A stretch of 64,000 nucleotides of DNA from positions 57,334 to 121,333 of the forward strand of contig CANXME010000240.1 in NCBI GenBank assembly GCA_948144175.1, written 5' to 3'. Positions 22,348-32,346 of the stretch are shown piece by piece. The first letter of the stretch is position 1, and the number at the start of each line of letters is the position of its first letter. The stretch comes from Closterium sp. NIES-65. Its lineage: Eukaryota > Streptophyta > Zygnematophyceae > Desmidiales > Closteriaceae. A program made the translations under genes and the position numbers. A model generated the notes under the pieces. That model ran no database searches. It was not told the origin of the DNA and worked only from the letters and a program-made list of their open reading frames with translations.

Positions 22348-22510
22348 TACCCCTTCCCCCCCCCCCCCCCCCAAACCAGCATTCCCCCCAGGATCCCCCC
22401 TACTTGTCCGCCTCCATCCCTTCCACACACCACCACGGACCGTCCCCCCATCTCTCTCTTTCACCTTTTCTCCCACTCTCACTTACTCCTCTCACTCGCT
22501 CTCCTTCCCA

Positions 22511-22513
<3 letters not shown>

Positions 22514-22579
<66 letters not shown>
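22514..22579 (+). repeat. (CT)n microsatellite
   Basis: About 33 uninterrupted CT dinucleotides, flanked by further C/T-rich sequence (22,380-23,060). This strand asymmetry is a simple-sequence property and not coding. Confidence 0.97.
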
Positions 22580-22584
<5 letters not shown>

Positions 22585-23610
22585 CGTCCTTCCTCCCTCA
22601 TTCTTTTCGAGGTGATGGGACAGAGGGGGGGAGACAGGGGTGGGGGGACAGACGGGGGGAGGGACAGAGGGGGGAAGGGACAGAGGGGGAGGGACAAGTC
22701 TACTGCGCTTCCTGGTGGACCTTCCCTTCCCCATCGCCCTCGCTTCCCCTGCTTTTGCCCACCCTCCCATCGCCCTCCTCCCACCCTCCTTACCAACCAC
22801 CCACCCTCCTTACCTCCCGCACTCCTTACCTCCCGCACTCCTTACCTTCCACTCTCTTTACCTCCTTCCCTCCTTACCTTACGCTCTCCATCTCTGATCC
22901 CTTACCGTCCTTTCTCTACACATTCTTCCCGCCCTCCCTCTCGTCTTTCCACACGCCCTCCCACTCTCCTTCCTCACCACCGTCATCTCTCTCATTCCAT
23001 CCCACTCTCACTCTCTCATTCCATCCCATCCCACTCTTCCATTCCATGCCACCTTTCTTATCTAGCCGTGATGGGTTTGGAAGTGTAGTACCTGTTTGAC
23101 AATGATGAATCAGCCAGTGTATTGCTGTCAAAATGTATATATTTGTTTCTGTATAATTCAGCAGTTCCTACCTTGCGACTAATTTGGGCATACCCTCAAG
23201 CCTTGTGCTATAATAATCTTGACACATTCATAACCAAATATGTATTAGTAGGCTTTGCATTGTGTATAATTTGGGAGGTACCTATACTGCGTGAGAGTTT
23301 CACCCCCACCAATTCTAACCAATGGCAAGGACGGAAGTGGTGGGGTGGGGAGGGGCGAGCGAGGTGTTCAGTCGCACGTCGCTTCCACCCCCTTCCTCTT
23401 GATGATCAGGTACAGCTGTTGCAAGGTTGTTCCCGCTGGCCTGATTCTTCGCTGCCTGATTTTGCTTTCGCCCAGCCCAGACTCGAAATTCTCGATTTCA
23501 AGGTTTCGCCAACACTATTTCAAACGCACATAACTTGAAAATGTACCATGCTGACCTCGGGCTTTAAACCAGTTCAGGGAACTCAATATCAAATATCCAA
23601 GTAAAAGATA
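22580..23610. other. Host DNA, purine/pyrimidine-skewed then AT-rich, no gene seen
   Basis: 22,610-22,700 is G-rich (repeated gggacagaggggg). 22,700-23,060 is a C/T-rich run of cctccctt and ctcacc units. 23,070-23,600 is ordinary AT-richer sequence. No gene or RNA is supported. Confidence 0.4.
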
Positions 23611-24147
23611 CCGTCATACCCCGGATAGAAGCGCCCCTGGGGTTGTAATAAAACACTGTTTTTTAGGGGGTGCGCTTATAATTGAGGAAACTTATAAGCG
23701 CCGGTGCTTATATTATGACATACATAAAATGTGTATTTTTTAGACAACTGTAGATCTCGTTTTTGCATTTTGAATCGAGTCGAAGCTATACAGGTCTGTG
23801 ATTGAGAATCTCTCTCGGACAAGCTCGCAGAGAATGCTTCACTGCCAGCACATACAGTCAGAATGAGTCATCTTACGCCCCTGATAGGTCATTTTGACTG
23901 GAAGTGCTCGCGATGAGCCGAGCGAGGTGAAGGGTATCGAGATTCAAAATATGGGGAATGAAAATGTGAGCTTCGTTACAACGATTTCAGTAAGATTATA
24001 AATACAACAATTGGAGGTGGCGCTTACGGTATAATCTGTAAGCCTTCAGGGGTGCGCTTATATTCGAGGACCGGATATAAGCGCCCTCATCCTTTTATAA
24101 GCTCCGGCGCTTATCCGAGGCCTACGCTTCAATCCGGGGCCTTACGG
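23611..24147. mobile_element. Palindromic MITE-like DNA element with TA target duplication
   Basis: The ends are inverted repeats: left ccgtcataccccggatagaa and, on the other strand at the right, ccgtaaggccccggattgaa. They continue into gaagcg on both sides. Each end is flanked by TA, as in Tc1/mariner-like elements. The 537-bp interior has several self-complementary blocks built on ttataagcgccgg / ccggcgcttataa and no open frame. It is therefore a non-autonomous element. The superfamily is inferred only from the TA. Confidence 0.7.
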
Positions 24148-24213
24148 TATTCATCTACTAGAAGTCCTATTGAATGAATCAGTTCTGAAAATCCACTAGT
24201 GTACTGTTATTAT

Positions 24214-24558
24214 TGTCAGAGGTCCACTGGTGATCCCCGATTGATCCTAGGGAAGGGTTACAGGCTCGTTGTCCTGGAGGGTTATGGGCGCACTGACCCG
24301 CTACTTAACAAGCCCTTTTATCCCAATGATCTAGTGATTGAAATTCTGACTTGGTATCAGAGCGAATGTCTCGGGTTCGAATCCCAGTGCGTGCATTTCG
24401 GGCATCCCAGTGCGGGGGGGTGTCAGAGGTCCACTGGTGATCCTCGATTGATCCTAGGGAAGGATTACATGCTCGTTGTCCAGGGGGGTTATTGGCGCAC
24501 TGACTTGCTACTTAACAAGCCATTTTATCCCAATGGTTTAGTGGTTGGGATTCTGACA
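24214..24558 (+). mobile_element. TRIM/SMART-type miniature LTR element
   Basis: Two direct repeats of about 138 bp (24,214-24,351 and 24,421-24,558), both beginning tgtcagaggt and ending with a form of attctgaca, are flanked by the 5-bp duplication attat on each side. Just inside the left repeat is tggtatcagagc (24,352-24,363), the initiator Met tRNA primer-binding site. Just before the right repeat is a G-tract (gcggggggg), the polypurine tract. Only about 70 bp lie between the repeats and there is no coding capacity. The LTRs differ at roughly 12% of sites, so this is an old insertion. Confidence 0.88.
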
Positions 24559-24908
24559 ATTATTTCCATGCACAGTATGCATGGGGGGTTCCTCTTGGCT
24601 GTTAGGAGCAGAGTTCCTAACGTTACACCCAAGCACCGCGATGAGGTGGGAACCATCGCTTGGGACCCTGTGGGGGGGGAAGACTGAACACAGACAGAAG
24701 TATACTACCCAGGTTCAGGTGAAAGTTATCCTAGAATTTACTGCCGCCCAACCTTGCTTGCCCTACCTGCTGCTCTGGTCTTCTGCCCAGTCTTGCTTCA
24801 GGACCAGCTGTGCAATTTTGTTCACTACAATTTTTGCAGCGAGGAACAAGCAAAAGAGTCTTGAGATGAGTCGTCTCTCAAAACCCTGTTTTCTCACTGC
24901 AGCGACTC
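24559..24908. other. Host DNA, no gene seen
   Basis: About 350 bp after the TRIM target duplication. A plus-strand open frame crosses part of it but has no recognisable features. No RNA gene or repeat is supported. Confidence 0.4.
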
Positions 24909-25258
24909 TGCAGTGAGGAGAAGAGAGAAAGATAGAGTTTCACGTTGAGACTCACAAGAGAGTGAGTTTTGAGATGTGTCTCAAAACTCAGAGAAGAGGA
25001 GAGAGGAGGAACGGAACACTGCAATGCACTGCAAGACACAACAGAACTGCCACCGGCAGCTCACAACTAGATTTGAGGCGCCTCAAACCAGCAAACGAGG
25101 TCCTTATACATTACTCTTCTTAGAAACTTAGGCATGAGAAGAGTGACTAGAATGTCGAGTGATTTTGGTACAAGGGAGAACCCTAAGGGGTTGTACCCCA
25201 AATAGTCTACCCCACTACAGCCTATCCAGAATTAAAACATACATAGATATGTTTGACA
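24909..25258 (-). repeat. Probable solo Copia LTR (left edge uncertain)
   Basis: The right half (about 25,160-25,258) has the same layout as the L2 and Copia C3 LTRs: aaccctaagggg, then a run with taccc and ccccactacagcct, then an AT-rich end gtttgaca. It is read on the minus strand, and no internal element sequence follows. A candidate left edge at tgcagtgagg is preceded by actc, and the right edge is followed by actct. That gives at best a 4-bp match, so the left edge is tentative. Confidence 0.45.
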
Positions 25259-25307
25259 ACTCTCACTCTCACTCTAACTCTTACTCTCTCCTCCTTCCCC
25301 TCACCCT

Positions 25308-25751
25308 TGTTGGGAACAAACAATCTTAAGCGCCTCTGTCGTGTCGAAACACGAAGGCACAAGCGAAGCACAGCATATCGAGGCACCAACGAGTCAACCC
25401 TCGGAGGTTGATGTAACCGCTGGAGGTTACGCGAAAGTCAAAGGTCAGCGACCTTTGACCTGACAACTGCAGCGCGACAGCAAGGACACACAACTGACTC
25501 GACATTGAGCAGTTGCCCGAGTCGCACTGTATCGAACCGCAACAGCAACAGTAAAGTAGTTATAATTATGTCTCTTCATATCCTCCGTATTCATATATAT
25601 ATTCTTGTATCTCTTTGCTTTAAACAACTTACTTTGCCCTCATATACCAGCGCAAGGTGGTTCAACTACTTCACTTAAACGCTTCCGCTATTACATTACT
25701 TTACTCAGACTTCAACTCCACCAAAGATCCTAAGGGGCACTCAGCCCAACG
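25308..25751 (+). repeat. 5' LTR of Copia C2
   Basis: 444 bp, from tgttgggaac to gcccaacg, followed by the tRNA primer-binding site. It carries an AT-rich promoter-like block (tatatatattc) near 25,590. Confidence 0.92.
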
Positions 25752-26034
25752 TGGTATGAGAGCAGGTTAGAGATAAAATCATCTCTCCTCAACACCTAAT
25801 ACACCAAGAGACATGTCTACTAGAAAGGAGAGGAGCTCCTCCAACGACTCTCCTGGTACTACTCCTACTCCACCTCCTACCTCTGGCCTACAGACAGAGG
25901 AAGAAACAACAACGAGACCGGCACCTGGGTCTACTGAAACACCCGCAAATCAAGGCGCGGGCTTCGATCCGAGTATGATGGAGAAGTTCTTCTCCTTCAT
26001 GTCCTTCTACGAGCAGCATCAGCAAGGAGAACCT

Positions 26035-26252
26035 TGTCAGATATAGTAGGAGCACGGCCTAGGCTTAGTAGCCTAAGCCACAGTAGGACTAGAGTGATGA
26101 GTCACCAAGTACAAGCTAGGTTGTGTGCACGAACAGAATTGAGAAGGAGGTGGATGAACTAGCAAGCAGCAGAATACAAATAGCAAACCCTAAGGGGCTA
26201 TACTCACTATTGAGTGCCCCACTGCAGGCTACACAAACAACATATTCTGACA
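26035..26252 (-). repeat. Left LTR of L2
   Basis: 218 bp, plus-strand ends tgtcagatatag and atattctgaca. It is related in layout to the short Copia LTRs of C3 and C5. Confidence 0.9.
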
Positions 26253-27183
26253 CACCCCCATAGCCAAAGTGGGGTGCAATCAGCACAGTAAGCAAAGCAG
26301 AACAAGCTCAGGGTGGATCACAATGTCACCACACATTCTGAGCACAATTACAAGAAGCAAAAGTTGACAGTTCACAATTATGAGCAAAGCTAGTGGTAGT
26401 CACAGTGGGCAAGTGAGGAGGAGGGACTGTGAGAGGAGAGAAGATGGGAGATGACGGCTGAAGCTGCAGATACACGGGCAACAGGAGCGGCTGGCACAGT
26501 GGCTACCAGGACAGCGCCCCGGACTACTGGAGTAACTGGCTCACGGGCTACGACGAGCTACAGGAGCAACGGACCCACGGGCGACAGGCGCAGCAGGCTC
26601 TCTGGGCTACCAGGACAGCGCCCCGGACTACAGGTGCTGCGGACGATAAGACGGCAGCCTCCTCTCAGCCTCCCCAAGCAGTCCCACACCCCCCTACACA
26701 CACCCCCAGTTTCACCCCTAGCTCCACTCCCACATCACCCCCATAGCTCCACTCCCCACATCACCCCCATAGCTCCACTCCCCACAGCTCCCACACCTCC
26801 ACCCCCCTCAGCGGCAGCTGCAGCAGTGGGAGATGAAAAAGGAGGAGGGGAGAACCCACTCCTCTCACCCCCATGCTTGCCACCCCACACCCCCACCACC
26901 GCGGAACGTACGGTGGAATTGGAGCAATGGGTAGCACAGGGGGGGGAGGGGGGGGGGGGGGGGGGGACGGGACGGGCTTCCATAGGGGTGGCTCGCGCGG
27001 GTCCCGAGGCGGCTGCTGCAGGCACGGGCTGCTCCAGGGGCTGCTGCTGCAGGCACGGGCTGCTCCAGGGGCGGCCGCTGCAGGTGAGAGAGAGGAGGAG
27101 GTAGGAGGAGGGAGGGGCGCCCTGAGGGGCGGCGAGAAAGGAGCCGCACGGCCCCTCCCTTTGGCGCCACGACGGGCACCAGA

Positions 27184-27665
27184 GCCGCCTCGACGGGCGA
27201 CGGGGAGGGCGCCGCGCAGGCCCCCCGAAGTTGCCGTGACGGGCGACGGGGAGGGCGCCGCGCGGGCCCCCCGAAGTCGCCACGACGGGCGACGGGGAGG
27301 GCCGTGCACGGCCCCCGAAGTCGCCACGACGGGCGACGGGGAGGGCGTCGCGCACGGCCCCCGTGGTCGCCACGACGGGCGACGGGGAGGGCGCCGCGGA
27401 CGGCCCCCGTGTCGCCACGACGGGCGACGGGAGGGGAGGCCGCGTGGGTCCCTCCGAAGTCGCCACGACGGGCGACGAGGAGGGCGTCGCGCACGGCCCC
27501 CGTGGTCGCCACAACGGGCGACGGGGAGGGCACCGCGGACGGCCCCCGTGTCGCCACGACGGGCGACGAGAGGGGAGGCCGCGCGGGTCCCCGAGGTTGC
27601 CTCGACGGGCGACGGGAGGGGAGGCCGCGCGGGTCCCCGGGAGCGCCACGATGGGCGCTTCAACG
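27184..27665. repeat. GC-rich tandem array, about 45-bp unit, in L2
   Basis: About eleven imperfect units marked by cgacgggcgacgggg, then agggcg(c/t)cgcg, then cggccccc and g(t/a)cgccacg. Long overlapping open frames on both strands are a by-product of the 45-bp (in-frame) period and high GC. Confidence 0.85.
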
Positions 27666-27869
27666 GGAGGGGACTGCGGAGGCCCCCCCTAGGGCACCAC
27701 GACGGGCGCCACGGAATAGAAAACTCGCCAGGCGCCCCGAGCGCGCGGCGGGCAGAAACTAGGGTTTCGCCGCCGCGCACCACAAGGCGCGCGGCGGACG
27801 GTAGGGCAGCGGAAGCAGGTGGTGGGCCCATACACAGGAAGGCGGCAGACATGCCGCCCTCTGATACCA

Positions 27870-28087
27870 TGTCAGATATAGTAGGAGCACGGCCTAGGCT
27901 TAGTAGCCTAGGCCACAGTAGGACTAGAGCGATGAGTCACCAAGTACAAGCTAGGTTGTGTGCACGAACAGAATTGAGAAGGAGGTGGATGAACTAGCAA
28001 GCAGCAGGATACAAATAGCAAACCCTAAGGGGCTATACTCACTATTGAGTGCCCCACTGCAGGCTACACAAACAACATATTCTGACA
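27870..28087 (-). repeat. Right LTR of L2
   Basis: 218 bp, about 98-99% identical to the left copy, followed by gacct, where the Copia C2 gag sequence resumes. Confidence 0.9.
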
Positions 28088-31000
28088 GACCTGTGCAATC
28101 AAACAACAGCAACAACAACAACAACGTGACGCCCATGAGTCTCGATGGCTCATCCTACGCACGCGGGAATCAACAACAGCAACCTACCTTCGCTCCGTAC
28201 GAGCCTCAGCGCGGCTCCGTCACCTTCATGCCACAACCACAACCTGCACCGGGACAAGAGAGAACGTTGGACGCACTACAAGTTCATTCGCAGTTCGCGC
28301 ACGTTCTAAAACTGTAAACGAAAAAACCTTTCGACGGGAAGGATTTCTTTACCTGGTCATTCGAATTTGAGCTGATGATGGAAGGAGCGCAAATCCTCGG
28401 CTTCTTCGACGGGTCCCTGCCATACCCAACAAACGGCACACAGTATGAGAAGCAGCAGTACACCTATCAATCAATGATGGTGTACACGATACTGTTGAGG
28501 AACATCACTCCATCTCAACAACAAAACATTCGGTCTTACCGAGGCTACGGCAACTCCGCGGAGCTCGCGTACAATCACTTGAAGACCCTGTATCAAGCAA
28601 CAGACAGCGTAAACCAAAGTCGGTTAATGGCGCAGCTAACTACCATCGAAATGAAATCGGGCGAGAAGGGAATGGCATATATCAGCCGCTGCCGCGAGCT
28701 GCGCGACAAGCTTCTTCGATGTGGAGGATCGATTTCAGAGGATGCCTTCATCACGGTTGTCATCGGCGGTCTTGGTCCTCACTGGCGCTCCACTCGCGCC
28801 ATACTACGAGCCCACGGGAAAATCTCTGAAGCGGCACTTTGTGCCGAAATCCACGCCGAACAGCAAGACATGGACCTGCAAGAAGAACGACAAAGGAGAA
28901 AGGTGTCAGTGTCCGAATTCGCGTTTCACACTCAACAGCGCCACAACAACAACAACAATCGACCGAAATTCATACCTCCGTTCTGCCACCTCTGCAAGAC
29001 TTCAGGACATCCTCGTACGCACTACCCAAATCGACAACGCCAACTCCGACCTTCAAGCAGTCAAGTCGCCTCAACGCAAGCAAACCCGACAACTTCAGTA
29101 CACGTCTCACCAACATCGACGGGACAACCTGCGAAAGAAACAAGAAACATTGTCAGCTGCATGGCAAGGCTGAGTGACTCCTGTGTAACTGAGTCACCAC
29201 CATACTACTCACCAGAAGAACAACTCGACAATAGTACGCCTCGCCGCGAGTCATTTCAACCAAACCCGACGTACGCCGCCATCGCCCAAAGCGAGCCGTC
29301 CGGGAAGGATACATGGTTCTTGGACAGTTGCTGCGGACAACACATGTGCTCTTCAGGACGTTTCGTTCAACGTGAGCACCAACTTCAACGAGAAGTCGTC
29401 ATCATTGTTGCCAATAATCAGAATCTGCGCACACGACGACAAGGGGTAGTGCAACTTCAGTCACGAGAGACGAATGTCGTACTACAAATGTCAAAAGTCC
29501 TAATAGCAGAAGGACTCGGCTACAACTTACTGAGCGTCAGTCAGTTGATGGCGAAAGGCATACATCTGGAAGCCGACAGTACCACCCAGGAGTTCAAGCT
29601 GTACCACGGGAAGGGCGGCCTCTACATCGGAAAGGCAATCCTGAAGAACAATGTCTTCGTCCTCGACTTCGTCCCAGACCTGGGCACCGCAGACAGTGAC
29701 GGGATCGTCACCTTCACGTCCTGGACGCACCCGCCGAATCTCGACCCCGACTTCAGTCCGGAAGGCTTCTGGTATTCACATACCATTCCTGAAGCAGAAC
29801 GAACACGTGCGTTAGTAACAATACAACATTCGGCAGCAGCAGAGACAACATCTGCAGCAGCAGAGACAACATCCGCAGCAACAGATACAACATCTGCAGC
29901 AGCAGAGACAACATCAGCAGCAGCAGTGACAACATCGGCAACAGCAGAGAAATTGTCGGCAGCAGCAGAGACATCATCGGCAGCAGCAGGAACAACGACA
30001 CCAGTCCTCGTTGACGAAGCACCACCAACACCCGCACAGCAGCTTAATCCGACTCAGCAGGAAGTCCACAGTAGCGCAAACTTCATCGCCAGCTTCTACT
30101 CCAACTCTGACGCGTATCGACGCTCACCCGGACACCGCGCCTCCGAAGACATCTGGCACGCACGCATGGGACACCTAAGCAACACTGTGTTAAATAACAC
30201 AATAAGAGCAGGAGTCCTTGACAAGGACTCATTACTACTACTCGACGACAGAAAACTTCAACGGGCACGAGGAACTTGTCTTACCTGCCCCGAAGCCGGC
30301 TTACCACATCGACCGTTCACTCCTCATCACAACCCGAGCGCACCCGCGTACGCACCACTCAAGAAGGTGTACAGCGATATCCTGTTCAATCGAGAACCAG
30401 GACAAGTCACATACAATTACACGATCACCTTCATCGACGCCGCCACCCGTTACGTCTGGCACCTAAACCTACCTAGCCGCGACATGGCACTTGCAGCCTT
30501 CGCTTCCTGGCTACCAGTAGCAGAAAGAGAGTCGGGCGCACAACTGAAAAGCTTCCAGTCAGACGAAGGGGGAGAATACACTTCTCAGCGATTCAAGCAG
30601 TACCTGGCGGAAAGGGGAATCAAGCAGCTCCTATCTCTTCCCTACGCCCATCAGCAGCAAGGTGTAGCAGAAAGAATGAACAGGACTCTGCAGAACAGCA
30701 TGCGCAAACTGTTACGTGGCATGCGGCTACCCAACCACCAGTGGCCTGCAGCAATGGACCATGCTGTCATGCTGCACAACTTGATGTCGTCATCGTCACT
30801 TCCGAACAACGCATCACCGCATCTGCTATGGACAGGGAAACAGGGCAGCACAAAAATGTTACGAGTTTTCGAGTTCATGGTACAGTACCGACCCCCAGAA
30901 GCACGAGCGGGCCGATTTTCACAACGCTCACAGTGGGGACTACACCTCGGCATCGAAAAGAACTACAACGCGTGGAAAATCTTCGACGTCCACTCAAAGG

Positions 31001-31981
31001 AAACAGTGGCAGCACGCGACGTCATTTTCTACGAACGACTTACGCTCCAGACATACCTTGCCAACTCGCAAGAAAATAAAGATCCCACGGGTGGCTTTTG
31101 TGGTGACCGAGCCTTCGCCTCAGCAGCGGACGAAGCAGACTGGGACGAGCAGAATGTGGACAACGCATCAGAAGAAGCCGGACCTCTCCCGTTTTTCTCC
31201 GTCAACGTCCCCATGGACGAAGACAACCCTCGCGAAAGCGCCAACGCCGAAGTCTTCTACCACTTCGCTGACAACGGTTACGTAACACCTGCGACAGTCA
31301 ACACCAACGAAGCAGAACGGATAGGGCCGAATTTCATACCCGGCCCAGAAGCGGGAGATGAAGCAGCTTATCCCGAGGACACATCTCTTCCTCGCTACTC
31401 ACAGACTGGACTGCAGATTCTCGGACTCGTCACCGCAGTCCACGGCAACGCTCTTCCTAAAGAGCCTGCGACGGTTCAGCAGGCTCTGGGGGGGGAACAC
31501 AGGGAAAAATGGCGTGAAGACATGGATAGAGAGTTAAAAGCGCTGGAGGAACGGAACACCTGGAAAGTTGTCCCCATCAGCGTGGCAAGGAACAAGACCA
31601 TTCTCATCGGGAAATGGGTCTTCCGCATTAAAACGAAAGAAGACGGCACAATTGAGAAATTCAAAGCACGCTGGGTTGTGCGTGGATTTGATCAGGAGCA
31701 CGGACGGGACTTCACCGAGACATTCGCCCCGGTTAGCCGACATACCTCACTTCGAATCCTCCTCACGATCGCCGCCATGAAGAAGAAGCAGTTAAGACAA
31801 ATCGACGTCGCCAACACGTTCCTCTACGCACCTGTCTACGCGGAAATCTTCGTCGAGCTCCCACACGGTACCCACGGGGAACCTAACCAAGTCTGTCAGC
31901 TGCTGAAATCACTCTACGGGATCAAGCAAGCCCCGCGGCTATGGCAACAGTACCTACACGCTCGCCTCGCTCGCATCGGAT

Positions 31982-32115
31982 TGTTGGAATAACTGAACAG
32001 GAATGAATGAACTATCAGTGAAATGAGTACAAGTACCTAACCCTAGAATTGTGTACCCCCTATAGGCTAACCCACTGTAGCCTGAACTAACACAACATAT
32101 ATAATGTTTGAGACA
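31982..32115 (-). repeat. Left LTR of Copia C3
   Basis: About 134 bp, plus-strand ends tgttggaataac and tttgagaca. It is followed by cacccccataggc, the polypurine tract of the minus-strand element. Confidence 0.88.
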
Positions 32116-32346
32116 CCCCCATAGGCGAAGTGGGGGAGAACTAGGGGTCACAAGACCAGTCAAGGCAAAGCAAGGCAAAACAAGCTCAGGGTGGATCTCA
32201 AGGATACCACACAAATTCCGAGCACAAGCAAGTGGTCACAAGACCAGTTCACATGCAGGTTTATAATAGAGCAAAAGGTACAATGATCACAACCTAGCAA
32301 GAGTAAACATGCAGGTATATATATAGAGATCACAGTACAAACAGAC

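Larger units (their letters stand above)
26035..28087 (-). mobile_element. Non-autonomous LTR element L2 inside Copia C2 gag
   Basis: The 218-bp LTRs at 26,035-26,252 and 27,870-28,087 differ at about three sites. The minus-strand primer-binding site tggtatcagag (27,869-27,859) adjoins the right LTR, and a polypurine tract (minus; cacccccatag on the plus strand) adjoins the left. The target duplication is gacct on the right and aacct on the left, one mismatch. The 1.6-kb interior encodes no retroelement protein. It is GC-rich with a tandem array and a strong hairpin near the primer site. LTR similarity makes it younger than its host C2. Confidence 0.9.

Noticed and set aside
22209-23099. Plus-strand open frame of about 296 residues
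   Set aside because: Mostly Ser/Pro/Leu from C/T-rich simple sequence and the CT microsatellite; only the short 22,275-22,347 part looks unlike repeat.
24319-24400. A tRNA gene
   Set aside because: The tRNA-like halves are separated by an LTR boundary and a primer-binding site, and the whole lies within a TRIM with target duplications; no cloverleaf could be completed.
26735-27997. Large overlapping open frames on both strands in L2
   Set aside because: Produced by the in-frame 45-bp GC-rich tandem array; low-complexity Arg/Pro/Ala products with no domain.
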